NCBI GenBank assembly: GCA_030425045.1
Contig: JAUHVL010000017.1
Location: 1-64,000 of the forward strand
Reading direction: 5' to 3'
DNA length: 64,000 bases
Origin: a bacterium
Lineage (GTDB): Bacteria > Bdellovibrionota > Bacteriovoracia > Bacteriovoracales > Bacteriovoracaceae
The notes beneath the pieces were generated by a model that saw nothing but the letters and a program-made list of their open reading frames with translations, made no database searches and had not been told where the DNA came from. Shown here one piece after another: positions 27,021 through 34,647 of the stretch (the stretch's first letter is position 1; each line of letters begins with the position of its first letter). The position numbers and the translations under genes were made by a program.

Positions 27021-27758
27021 TTAATCAATACTGTATTCTAAAGGACTGTTAAAAAAGAGTTCACCATTATGCAAAAACAAATTCTTGTTAAACAACTTTA
27101 GATCAACAGGATTGGGAAGCCGTATATCACTTAAGCTTGGCCTATTTTTTTTACTGTCTTCAAAAGAACGATCAACTTGAGAAATAAAAATGATGATACA
27201 TTTTTCATTTTGAGCAAAAGCTTTAAGTTCTTCAACTTGACTTTGAAGCTCAGGGTTCGATCTCTTTTGATCTAATAACTGTAAATAATCAATGGCAATA
27301 AGTGAACCTTCATTCAACTTGCCGCCAGTCTTTTGCTGGATATAAGCTGACGAAATATCATCCGAAAAATCAAAGTTTAAATACTCGTGATTATATCCAA
27401 TTGTTTCATCAAGATCAGCGAGCTTAGCCGCAACATCACGATGGCCATACTCTAGCGTAAAGAAAAAACAAGATCGTTTTTCATTAGCAGCTTGAAGTAA
27501 AATTTGAAGAGTAAAAGTGGTCTTTTTTAACCCAGGCCTTGAGGCAATTAACATCAAGTCTCCAGGATTCAAATAACCAAGAACCTCTTCTCTCGTTTTT
27601 GGCACAAGCTCTTTCGCTTTAGCTTGCAACAAACTCCACGAATTAAATCCTTCCTGTCGTGCAATCTCATTAAGCGCTTCCGTCATCGACAACGATTTCG
27701 CCTTTTTAAGACTTTTCGCCTTCATTTTTAGTACATAAAGTGGTGCTGATAGTTTCAT
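27021..27758 (-). CDS. single-domain DnaB-like RecA-fold ATPase
   Basis: This 245-residue protein is short for DnaB and lacks its N-terminal collar. Residues 15-45 (MTEALNEIARQEGFNSWSLL) match a small 'qaLe.iArq.GF..W..L' module found at the front of some plasmid proteins. The ATPase core follows: P-loop ASRPGLKKTTF, where the glycine before the catalytic lysine is replaced by lysine; Walker B LIAIDYLQLL; and the DnaB-type 'FISQVDRSFEDSKKNRPSLSDIR' block (quoted in part). It is likely a hexameric or monomeric ATPase acting on DNA; activity is uncertain. GGAGG lies five bases before the ATG at 27758. Confidence 0.7.
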   Translation of the reverse strand: MKLSAPLYVLKMKAKSLKKAKSLSMTEALNEIARQEGFNSWSLLQAKAKELVPKTREEVLGYLNPGDLMLIASRPGLKKTTFTLQILLQAANEKRSCFFFTLEYGHRDVAAKLADLDETIGYNHEYLNFDFSDDISSAYIQQKTGGKLNEGSLIAIDYLQLLDQKRSNPELQSQVEELKAFAQNEKCIIIFISQVDRSFEDSKKNRPSLSDIRLPNPVDLKLFNKNLFLHNGELFFNSPLEYSID

Positions 27759-27839
27759 TGAAACCTCCAATTGTAAGTTCCTAAAAACATTCCCTTCTTC
27801 TGTTTAAAAACCCAATTAAAGGTTAAATAAGATAATCAA

Positions 27840-27900
27840 GAACCCTACACTCAAGTGCTTTCCCTTTGAAGGGGGGATGCGCGAGCTCGACACTTTTTTA
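27840..27900 (+). ncRNA. candidate small RNA or terminator hairpin
   Basis: In a 200-bp spacer the stretch at about 27850-27895 is much richer in G and C than its surroundings. It contains nested helices: an outer AAGTG/CACTT stem (27853-27857 with 27891-27895), an inner CCC/GGG hairpin with loop TTTGAA, and a CGAGCTCG palindrome. Six T follow at 27894-27899, so it is terminator-like in the plus direction. No plus-strand gene ends here, which favours a short independent RNA. The promoter is not clear. Confidence 0.3.
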
Positions 27901-27958
27901 TCTTAACAGGTTTTGATTACTTTTCAAGACGATAAATTATTAAAGCGATTTTAACTTA

Positions 27959-28423
27959 CTAATAAAGATACTCATCCGAAACATTAACAAGCGTAAATCC
28001 AAACGAGGCCATGACTTTGTCGTCTTGATAAACTTTGGCCTTAAACTTGAACATATTTTCAACTTGGTCAGTGAGGGTTACTTCTGAGCGGATAGGCTTA
28101 TTTGGTTTTGTGATGGATTTGAATTTTGCGAAGTCGACTTTTTTGAGGACGCCGATGGCGTGGCCTTTTGTTTTTTCGCTATCGTAGTTTTCAACTGGTG
28201 AATAGAATTTTGTAAGAAGAATGCCTGCGCTTTGGGTGCAGATTTCTTGTAGCATGGCCCCGGGGACAACGGGGGCGCCAGGGAAATGGCCACTGACATG
28301 GGCCTCATCTCCATGATGGTTTTTCTCGGCGATGATTTGATTTGGAGTTAGAGAATGAACTTTATCTACCATGAGATATGGCCTGCGATGATGTAGAAGT
28401 GTTTGGATTTCTTGTTCGTTCAT
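27959..28423 (-). CDS. fabZ: FabZ-like 3-hydroxyacyl-ACP dehydratase
   Basis: This 154-residue hot-dog-fold protein has the FabZ signature: 'HHRRPYLMVDKVHSL' near the start, catalytic His in SGHFPGAPVVPG and catalytic Glu in MLQE. FabZ removes water from 3-hydroxyacyl-ACP in fatty acid elongation. Unlike the usual fabZ, it does not lie with lpxA/lpxD here, so it could also be a related dehydratase of a second pathway. Base composition in the first half of the gene is richer in G and C than its neighbours. Confidence 0.82.
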   Translation of the reverse strand: MNEQEIQTLLHHRRPYLMVDKVHSLTPNQIIAEKNHHGDEAHVSGHFPGAPVVPGAMLQEICTQSAGILLTKFYSPVENYDSEKTKGHAIGVLKKVDFAKFKSITKPNKPIRSEVTLTDQVENMFKFKAKVYQDDKVMASFGFTLVNVSDEYLY

Positions 28424-28554
28424 AATTTCTCCGATTTAAGCGCATTTTCACACCAAAATATTGTGAAGGCCAGAGATACCACAAGATATAGACAACCAGA
28501 TCACCTCTAACTATATTAAGGATGAACAGCTAACGAGCAAGAGGACACAGGATC

Positions 28555-29616
28555 ATGAAATTATTATGGCTAAGAAGTGAAGATAAAGCTTTTGAAAAAA
28601 GATGTTCCCTCTCACCAAGTGATGCCAAAAAGCTCGTGGATGCTGGTGTTAAAGTTTGTGTTGAAAAATCTCCCATGCGAATTTTTGAAGAAGGCCTTTA
28701 TCAAGCTGTTGGTTGTGAAATCGTAGAAGAATATAGCTGGTATCAAGCTCCCGATGAGGCCATTATTTTGGGGCTCAAAGAACTTAAAGAACAAGACCTT
28801 CCTTTAAAACATAAACATATCTATTTCGCTCATTGCTACAAAGGACAATCTGGCGCAGAAAAAACGTTAAAGCGTTTTAAAGATGGCGCTGGAACATTAT
28901 TTGATCTTGAATACCTTACTGATGAACATAAACGCAGAGTTGCGGCTTTTGGCTACTATGCTGGCTTTGTTGGAGCGGGGCTTGGGTTAGACATCCTCTC
29001 ATCGGTAAACAATCATGGTAGTGATGAAACACTATCAAACTATAAAATTGAGCCAAAGTTCTATTCCAATAAAGAACAGTTTATTGATTATTTAAAACAA
29101 AAAAGTATCTCTGCAAAAGTTCTTATTATTGGGGCCAAAGGGCGATCTGGAAGTGGTGCCGTTGATCTTTGTCAAAGCTTAGGGCTTGAGCCGACCAAGT
29201 GGGATATCGAAGAGACGAAAAAAGGTGGGCCTTTCGAAGAGATATTAGAACACGACCTTCTGATTAATTGTGTCTTTATCAATAAAAAAATCCCTCCTTT
29301 TATCGATAAAAATACGCTAGCTAAAAACGGACTTTTAAAAGTGATTTCTGATGTTAGCTGTGACCCTACAGGAGACCATAATCCCCTGCCAATTTATGAT
29401 CAAATTACCACTTTTGATAAACCACTTTTCAAAGTGAAAAACGATCAACACGATGTCCTTCTTCAGGCCATCGATCATTTACCTTCCATGTTACCTAAAG
29501 AAAGTAGCGAAGAGTTTTCTTCAGATCTTATTCCCCACTTAATTGATCTTTTTAATGGTGGGAGTTCTGTTTGGGATGGTGCTGAGAAGATTTTTAGAGA
29601 AAAGCTAAATCTATAA
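28555..29616 (+). CDS. saccharopine dehydrogenase (L-lysine-forming type)
   Basis: This 353-residue protein has the Lys1-type layout: an N-terminal alanine-dehydrogenase-like half beginning 'LLWLRSEDKAFEKRCSLSP', with FAHCYKGQ and 'GTLFDLEYLTDE', and a Rossmann domain (VLIIGAKGRSGSGAVD). The end holds 'LPSMLPKESSEEFSSDLIPHL', typical of the family. The enzyme interconverts saccharopine with lysine and 2-oxoglutarate using NAD. Among bacteria this fungal-type enzyme is not common; direction and pathway cannot be read from one gene. An AGGA precedes the ATG. Confidence 0.83.
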   Translation: MKLLWLRSEDKAFEKRCSLSPSDAKKLVDAGVKVCVEKSPMRIFEEGLYQAVGCEIVEEYSWYQAPDEAIILGLKELKEQDLPLKHKHIYFAHCYKGQSGAEKTLKRFKDGAGTLFDLEYLTDEHKRRVAAFGYYAGFVGAGLGLDILSSVNNHGSDETLSNYKIEPKFYSNKEQFIDYLKQKSISAKVLIIGAKGRSGSGAVDLCQSLGLEPTKWDIEETKKGGPFEEILEHDLLINCVFINKKIPPFIDKNTLAKNGLLKVISDVSCDPTGDHNPLPIYDQITTFDKPLFKVKNDQHDVLLQAIDHLPSMLPKESSEEFSSDLIPHLIDLFNGGSSVWDGAEKIFREKLNL

Positions 29617-29904
29617 TTAAACTTCAAGTTTTTCGATAATGTGATATCCATATTTACTTTTAACAGGTTTAGAAACCTCGCCAACTTCCATATGATAGAG
29701 TGCGCGTTCAAATTCTGGCACCATATCTCCGGTATAAAAGACGCCCAAGTCTCCCCCATTTGCCCCACTTTCACATTCAGAAACTTCTCTTGCGAGCTGC
29801 TCAAAACTCTCCCCGTTGGCCAGTTTTTCTAAGACATCTTCAGCATCTTCGATATCTTCGAGTAAAATATGCCTTGCTCTGTAACTTGTTTGTGTTTTTC
29901 GCAT
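29617..29904 (-). CDS. parvulin-type peptidyl-prolyl isomerase, single domain
   Basis: This 95-residue protein is a bare PpiC/rotamase domain: 'RARHILLEDIEDAEDVLEKLA', 'FEQLAREVSECESGANGGDLGVF' (in part), 'MVPEFERALYHMEVGEVS' and 'KYGYHIIEKLE'. It catalyses cis-trans isomerisation of peptidyl-proline bonds. No signal peptide, so it should act in the cytoplasm, as E. coli PpiC does. It abuts the saccharopine dehydrogenase gene convergently with no spacer. Confidence 0.88.
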   Translation of the reverse strand: MRKTQTSYRARHILLEDIEDAEDVLEKLANGESFEQLAREVSECESGANGGDLGVFYTGDMVPEFERALYHMEVGEVSKPVKSKYGYHIIEKLEV

Positions 29905-29952
29905 ATATTTAGACTATCATTCAATTAAGAGGATGCATAATAAGTATAAGAT

Positions 29953-30411
29953 ATGAATAGCAACGAATTATCATATATCAATAACGATGGGGCGACGGTC
30001 TTCACCTCCGCCTATCATAAAAAACGGGGGACATGCTGCAAGTCAGATTGTCTTCATTGTCCCTATGGCCATACACAAAAAAAGTATTTCATTGAAATTG
30101 TCGAGATGAAGCCAGTACATCTTAAGTTTGCCAATGAAATTATCAGAGACACCAAACCTGTCATTCTATCAGATGTCTCCATGTCTCTGCTTGCCAGTGC
30201 CTTTGGCCCTAAAGAAAAACTAAGAGTCCATCATGTCACCGCTGATAATATAAATAATTTCGCCTTTGGTGAGTTTAAAGGCACCATCTGTGCCGTGATC
30301 GAATTTTCTAATCGCTTATCTGAGAGCTCCGCAGGTCGCTCGGTTAAGGAAATCTTTTTGAAAAAAGAATTCCTCAACCAAGGACTTGGGATTGAACATA
30401 TTAGAGTCTAA
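29953..30411 (+). CDS. DUF5522-containing protein with metal-type cysteines
   Basis: This 152-residue protein starts with a DUF5522-like module: 'VFTSAYHKKRGTCCKSDCLHCPYGH', in which the four cysteines and His could hold a metal. Residues 45-152 form an alpha/beta domain I do not recognise, containing 'KPVILSDVSMSLLASAFGP' and 'GTICAVIEFSNRL'. The role is unknown. It ends exactly where the convergent Cys-rich lipoprotein gene ends. Confidence 0.6.
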   Translation: MNSNELSYINNDGATVFTSAYHKKRGTCCKSDCLHCPYGHTQKKYFIEIVEMKPVHLKFANEIIRDTKPVILSDVSMSLLASAFGPKEKLRVHHVTADNINNFAFGEFKGTICAVIEFSNRLSESSAGRSVKEIFLKKEFLNQGLGIEHIRV

Positions 30412-30633
30412 TTACGACTTTTTCTTCATGCTACATTGAGCTTTCTTACATGAATCTTTTTTGCCCGTACATTTACCACATTTGTTATCACAACAAGACT
30501 TGTCTATTTTACATTGGCCTTTCATACAAGCCTGCGACATCTTATTTTCACAACATGCTTTATTACCACTGTGAGCACATGAAAAAGCAAAAAGTAACGT
30601 TCCAATCATTAATGTATTTTTTAATAAATTCAT
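30412..30633 (-). CDS. small cysteine-rich lipoprotein, possible metal scavenger
   Basis: This 73-residue protein has a lipoprotein signal (GTLLFAFSCAHSG). The short mature part has eleven cysteines arranged as CC and CxxxC groups (ACCENK, QACMKGQC, KSCCDNKCGKC, SCKKAQC) and many lysines. That is the composition of metallothionein-like or copper-binding surface proteins. It lies 40 bp downstream of another Cys/His-rich exported protein on the same strand. Metal binding is inferred from composition only. Confidence 0.55.
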   Translation of the reverse strand: MNLLKNTLMIGTLLFAFSCAHSGNKACCENKMSQACMKGQCKIDKSCCDNKCGKCTGKKDSCKKAQCSMKKKS

Positions 30634-30673
30634 CTTTATCTCCTAATAATAATTTTTAAAATTTAATTTGTTA

Positions 30674-31012
30674 TTAAGAGAGGATAATCGGGGGGCGCAA
30701 AAGGACATCACTATTATTGATAGGTGATATGGTATTTAAGCGAATTAAATCTAATGAGAATAAAAAGTTCTGTTGTAGTTTTACCAGTTTTGTCGTGGAA
30801 ATATAGTTCATACAGCAAAAGGTCTTGCAATTCTTATGATCTTTTTTATGCTTTGGTGGATTTTCTTTTTCTTCAGAACTCTTATGATGAGCACAGTGAG
30901 AGCTCTCTACCTTTTGCTCATTTTCAACCACTAGTTCATTACAACAATCCGTTAGGTAGCTATTACTAAAAACAAAAGAAAGAAATGTTGCGATAAAAAT
31001 AAGCTGTCTCAT
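30674..31012 (-). CDS. exported Cys/His-rich small protein
   Basis: This 112-residue protein has a signal peptide (1-17). The middle holds cysteines and histidines (DCCNELV, SSHCAHHKSSEE, NCKTFCCMNY) and the protein ends DVLLRPPIILS. The same plan (signal, CAHH-type motif, ending PP-hydrophobic-S) is seen in the 118-residue protein at 58337-58693 inside the metal-efflux block. The two are probably distant relatives. A perfect TATAAT stands seven bases before the ATG, suggesting a leaderless transcript. Likely a periplasmic metal binder. Confidence 0.5.
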   Translation of the reverse strand: MRQLIFIATFLSFVFSNSYLTDCCNELVVENEQKVESSHCAHHKSSEEKENPPKHKKDHKNCKTFCCMNYISTTKLVKLQQNFLFSLDLIRLNTISPINNSDVLLRPPIILS

Positions 31013-31019
31013 TACCTCT

Positions 31020-31025
31020 ATTATA
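31020..31025 (-). promoter_or_regulatory. -10 element placed for a leaderless transcript
   Basis: A perfect TATAAT on the minus strand lies seven bases before the ATG of the Cys/His-rich protein gene. An AGAGG lies between, but only two bases from the ATG. No strong -35 was found. Confidence 0.35.
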
Positions 31026-31191
31026 TCGGAAAATGTACTCGAAATTTAATTCAAAAAGATGAATTTACAAGAAATTGACAAAAGTCATCTTTGAACAGAG
31101 GGGTAATCGCACTTTTATTCATGACTTACGTCATATACTTTCCCCCCCCATTCTTAGAACATCACTCTAATGTCATTTTGAGGAGTGTACG

Positions 31192-32217
31192 ATGTCTAAT
31201 CGAGGTAAATTAGCAGGAACAATGGAATTCCCCCCTGAAACTCAGCAGCCTAATGTTTATCCTCTGAGTTGGGTAAGTAAAACTAAAAAGATGGAAGAAA
31301 TTTATTCCGCTTCTCAAAAAGAATGGTGGGACCCAGAAAAACTTCCTTGGGACACGCTTGATGTCAACTCTTATTCTTGGGAAGAAAGAGAGGCCATCGC
31401 CTATTGGTGGACGATCCTTTCAGTTTTTGATGCTTCCGCTCCTCCCGTTTTTGCGGCGGCCATGATTAAAACTTATGAACAACACGAAGAAGATGCCGTA
31501 AGAAGATGTTTCTTTTCCGTAACTCGCGATGAACAAAACCACGAGCATCTTTGTGGTCTTGCGATCACCAAGTTTTTAGATCATACCGATCCCCTTACCT
31601 ATGAACCCAAAACCGATCTAGGTAAAAGACTTCAAAAGAATGCCAAGTGGCTTTACTATAATGGCGGACGCTATTGGGAAGGTTATAAAAATGCCGTTCC
31701 TAAATATAGCCTCGCTGTTTTATTTTCATCCTTTTTAATGGGTGAAATTGCAGCGGCAACAATTTTTCATCAAATGGCCGAAGGCTGTCGCGAGCCAGTA
31801 TTCAAACAAGGCTTTTCAAGTATCGGCCGCGATGAAGGCCGTCACATGGCAATTTGTATGAGCTTAATGGAAAGAGATTATCCTAAGCTTCATATGGACG
31901 ATCGCAAAGTTATCACCAAACAAATTCGTGCAGGATACCTCTTTTTATCCGCCGTTTTATTTGAACCACCAGTAGAGTTTTGGGATATTCCCGAAGACTT
32001 CATTGCCAACCAAAGAGAAGGTGAAGAAGTTGCAAGACGCGCCGGCTTTTATATTCCAGATTATGATACCAAAAAAGAAAACTGGAAAAATGCCATGCTT
32101 AATTTAAAAGGTGTGCTCGATAAATACGACATCCCCTTCCCTGCTATTCCAGAAGTAGGCATCACCGGTCAGGAAGTTCGTGATATTGATATGGAAGATA
32201 TTATTCCGGTATTTTAA
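31192..32217 (+). CDS. ferritin-like diiron protein (ribonucleotide reductase R2-like)
   Basis: This 341-residue helical protein has the two ExxH half-sites of diiron-carboxylate enzymes: DEQNHEH in helix C and DEGRHMA in helix F. The paired carboxylates lie in EQHEEDAVRRC and FLMGEIAAA. The fold fits R2/ferritin-like oxidases and oxygenases. No NrdA partner gene is nearby and no NrdR box is seen, so it could be an R2-like oxidase, N-oxygenase or true R2. A good GAGGAG site is before the ATG. The spacer upstream contains a run of eight C at about 31141. Confidence 0.65.
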   Translation: MSNRGKLAGTMEFPPETQQPNVYPLSWVSKTKKMEEIYSASQKEWWDPEKLPWDTLDVNSYSWEEREAIAYWWTILSVFDASAPPVFAAAMIKTYEQHEEDAVRRCFFSVTRDEQNHEHLCGLAITKFLDHTDPLTYEPKTDLGKRLQKNAKWLYYNGGRYWEGYKNAVPKYSLAVLFSSFLMGEIAAATIFHQMAEGCREPVFKQGFSSIGRDEGRHMAICMSLMERDYPKLHMDDRKVITKQIRAGYLFLSAVLFEPPVEFWDIPEDFIANQREGEEVARRAGFYIPDYDTKKENWKNAMLNLKGVLDKYDIPFPAIPEVGITGQEVRDIDMEDIIPVF

Positions 32218-32906
32218 AAGATTTGATTAACGAGATTGTACTCGAGGGCCTTAGCTGCTGGTAGAGTCCAATCTCTAATCTTTAAAACATTAAAGTATAA
32301 AGGCCAGTTCGGATCTTCTTCTAAACTCAGATAATCTTGAAGTAATAAACGTGACGTTCCCATTTCTTCTAAAATTAAAAATCCTTTTTTAGTTTCTTCT
32401 AGCGCCAACTCATAATACTTATTATAAATGGATTCACAACCTTCAAGAGTCAGATCAAACTCGTGAAAGCCACTTTCATTTTTAAAATAACAAGTTGTCA
32501 TTAATTTAAAACTTTGACCTTTTGATAACCTCGCCCCATGAATTCCAAACCATGTACTTTCATGAGCAGTTCTAAACTTGCCTGCACCATAGAGATAGAT
32601 ACAAGCACTAGCGCAGACGTTATCTTTTTCGAGCGTGGTATTGAGATTATGCTCTCTAATTTTACGAACAATTTCCATCGCATAATGATGAGATCCACCG
32701 TACGAGTTTAGAGAAACCGTTTTTACATTTTCTAATTCTTTTTGAGCATAAGCGAAGAAGTCGTAAATATGACTATCAATCGTTCCTGAAATATAAAGGA
32801 CATCGCCTTTAATCTCAGGAGATAATATTTTTCTTATGTCCTCATTTGCTCTTAGCGAGCTCATAAAAACGAAAGAGATAAATAAAAGGTACGTCTCAAT
32901 TTTCAT
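32214..32906 (-). CDS. exported ClpP-like (COG3904-type) serine peptidase-fold protein
   Basis: This 230-residue protein has a signal peptide starting MKIETYLLFISFVFMSS. The domain matches periplasmic ClpP/crotonase-fold proteins: 'ISGTIDSHIYDFFAYA', 'SLNSYGGSHHYAMEIVRKIRE', 'DNVCASACIYLYGAG' with a Ser where ClpP has its nucleophile, and 'WFGIHGARLSKGQ' with a candidate catalytic His. The substrate is unknown. The frame is open 19 codons upstream, but the ATG at 32906 gives the signal peptide. It overlaps the convergent diiron gene by 4 bp. Confidence 0.65.
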   Translation of the reverse strand: MKIETYLLFISFVFMSSLRANEDIRKILSPEIKGDVLYISGTIDSHIYDFFAYAQKELENVKTVSLNSYGGSHHYAMEIVRKIREHNLNTTLEKDNVCASACIYLYGAGKFRTAHESTWFGIHGARLSKGQSFKLMTTCYFKNESGFHEFDLTLEGCESIYNKYYELALEETKKGFLILEEMGTSRLLLQDYLSLEEDPNWPLYFNVLKIRDWTLPAAKALEYNLVNQIF

Positions 32907-33023
32907 AAGATTGTCATAGCATTTCCAAGACGTAATGACGTTAATATATAAAAATTTACACACTCATTTCATACAATAAAATCAGACAGTTATACTTTCT
33001 TTTTAAGAGTCAGTCCAAATATA

Positions 33024-33079
33024 TTGATTATATCAATGAATTTAATACATTATATCAATAAAACGAATATTATAATTCG
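33024..33079. promoter_or_regulatory. cluster of operator-like repeats upstream of the CBS gene
   Basis: TTATATCAAT occurs twice as a direct repeat (33028-33037 and 33050-33059), starts 22 bp apart, about two helical turns. The first copy is also the right half of the inverted repeat TTGAT-TAT-ATCAA (33024-33036). A second inverted repeat, CGAAT-ATTATA-ATTCG, follows at 33064-33079. All lie 77-132 bp before the CBS gene in an AT-rich spacer of 249 bp. Confidence 0.4.
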
Positions 33080-33155
33080 ATCTGATATTTATCATATTTC
33101 CCAAAAACAAAATCATTCATAATCAGTTTAAGAATTTAAAAATGGAGAATGAACA

Positions 33156-33605
33156 ATGAAAGTATCAGAGTTTATGACAAAAAATGTTATCAGCTGTGGA
33201 CCAAAAGAAACTGTAGACTCAGCAGCTGCCCTAATGCTTGATAAAAATATTAGTGTGCTTCCTATTACGAATGATAATCAAGAAATTGTTGGGCTAATAA
33301 CAGAGTCTGATTTTGTTGGTAAAGAAGTCGAAGTACCACACGCTTTGGCCTCACTTAAGTCACTTTTTGGAAAAGTATCGAGATTTAGCGATGTAGAAGA
33401 AACTTATATGCAAGCTAAAAATATGCCGCTAGAAAAAGTCATGACAAAAAATCCTACTACTGTTTCACCAGAAGATACAATATCAAGTGTTGTTAATTTG
33501 ATGAGCTCTAAAGGCTTTAAAAGATTGCCCGTAGTTGAAGGTCAAAAACTTGTGGGAATCATTACAAGAAAAGATTTAATTAAAGTCTTTCTTAAGATTG
33601 AGTAA
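33156..33605 (+). CDS. CBS-domain pair protein
   Basis: This 149-residue protein consists of two CBS domains: residues 1-60 (KVSEFMTKNVISCGPKETV, LPITNDNQEIVGLITESDF) and 90-149 (LEKVMTKNPTTVSPEDTI, LPVVEGQKLVGIITRKDL). Pairs like this bind adenosine nucleotides and act as energy or stress sensors. No second domain is present, so it must act on a partner. The spacer upstream carries repeated operator-like sites. GGAG precedes the ATG. Confidence 0.9.
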   Translation: MKVSEFMTKNVISCGPKETVDSAAALMLDKNISVLPITNDNQEIVGLITESDFVGKEVEVPHALASLKSLFGKVSRFSDVEETYMQAKNMPLEKVMTKNPTTVSPEDTISSVVNLMSSKGFKRLPVVEGQKLVGIITRKDLIKVFLKIE

Positions 33606-33608
33606 AAC

Positions 33609-34091
33609 TTAAGCACACTTTAAAAAGTCACTCACAATTCCACGTGCGCACATATGGTCAACGTCATGGACGAACTCCACTTCAAGAATCAAACTATTAA
33701 TGGAAGAGAAAAGAAGAATATTGTCTTTATTAGAAAGTGTTTTTTTCCTTAATAAATGAACAATCCTATTGACGATAAAGATGACATCTTTTTCAATGAA
33801 TCGGTCTGATTGCTCATCAAAATTGTTTTCAAGTGTACCGTCTTGAAGCTTTCTACTTAAAATAAAGAGAGCTTCTTTTATTAACTTTTTAGAAGATAGC
33901 AGGCGAACATCGTGAGAATGTTTTAGACAAAAAAATCGTGATTTGCGGTCACCATCAACGACATACTCCACTTCTAGGTAATCATCAACACCATCATACA
34001 TCTTAAAATTGCCTATAATTTTTCCAACGCCATGTCTTAAAGAAATAATTTTGGATTTATCTTTAATAAATTTATTTATATCTTTAATCAT
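33609..34091 (-). CDS. CarD/CdnL-like protein (second of a tandem pair)
   Basis: This 160-residue protein is the size of CdnL. The N-terminal half reads like the CarD/TRCF RNA-polymerase-interacting domain: 'SLRHGVGKIIGNFKMYDG', 'YLEVEYVVDG' and 'KHSHDVRLLSSKKLIKEAL', matching 'vyp.HGvG.I.gi....g....yy.v......v.vP......GlR.l'. The second half is helical. CarD-family proteins stabilise the open promoter complex, especially of rRNA genes. The gene follows its paralogue by 2 bp. Assignment rests on pattern only. Confidence 0.5.
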   Translation of the reverse strand: MIKDINKFIKDKSKIISLRHGVGKIIGNFKMYDGVDDYLEVEYVVDGDRKSRFFCLKHSHDVRLLSSKKLIKEALFILSRKLQDGTLENNFDEQSDRFIEKDVIFIVNRIVHLLRKKTLSNKDNILLFSSINSLILEVEFVHDVDHMCARGIVSDFLKCA

Positions 34092-34093
34092 AG

Positions 34094-34570
34094 TTATCCT
34101 TTTTTAGGTGTTTTAAGATTCAAAAGTGGGTAAACATCATTTTTTCTCATCTTTAAGACAAATTGAATTTCATCAATAAAACTAGTTAAGGCATCTTTAA
34201 AAGGTTTCTTAAGTTGTACATGGAGATCTTTTTCATCTTTTAAAGTAGAGAGGGTATCTGCAAGAAGAAGAATGTCATCTACTTTAAGTAACTCTTTTTC
34301 CTTTACAATTTTTTCCTGGATCGATTTATAAAAACGCTTTTCAGAAGTTGATTTAAATTTCTCAATCGCCTTCTGAATCAAGCTTTGATTCGCAAGTATT
34401 CTATATCCACTACTACTATTTACAGAGTAATAATTGATACACTTTTTTTGAGGGTAATGAACTTTATAAAACTCATCTCCTCCCTCAGTTAGGGAAGTAA
34501 TATCTATAATCTCTCCAATACCATCTCCTCCAGAAATGATATTTCGGCCGATAAAACTATCTTTATACAT
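34094..34570 (-). CDS. CarD/CdnL-like protein (first of a tandem pair)
   Basis: This 158-residue protein shares the plan of the next gene: 'GRNIISGGDGIGEIIDITSL', 'FYKVHYPQKKCINYYSVN' and 'GYRILANQSLIQKAIEKF', then a charged helical C-terminal half. It fits the CarD N-terminal Tudor-like domain plus helical DNA-binding part, but sequence similarity is low. The two genes are 2 bp apart and surely co-transcribed, so they could form a heterodimer or regulate distinct promoter sets. Confidence 0.5.
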   Translation of the reverse strand: MYKDSFIGRNIISGGDGIGEIIDITSLTEGGDEFYKVHYPQKKCINYYSVNSSSGYRILANQSLIQKAIEKFKSTSEKRFYKSIQEKIVKEKELLKVDDILLLADTLSTLKDEKDLHVQLKKPFKDALTSFIDEIQFVLKMRKNDVYPLLNLKTPKKG

Positions 34571-34647
34571 TAACTTAACTCCTTTTAATGATTAATAACG
34601 AGAAAAAAGATAGAGCTTAATAATTCTTAAGCACTATCTCATTATGT

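Noticed and set aside
31141-31149. C8 run upstream of the diiron gene as a phase-variation tract
   Set aside because: It lies about 50 bp before the ATG outside the coding region and not between promoter elements that I can identify, so no switching mechanism is visible.
33024-33036. FNR/CRP-type site TTGAT...ATCAA
   Set aside because: The half-sites are three bases apart, while FNR needs four. The 13-bp form is one base short, so I list it only as an unnamed operator candidate.
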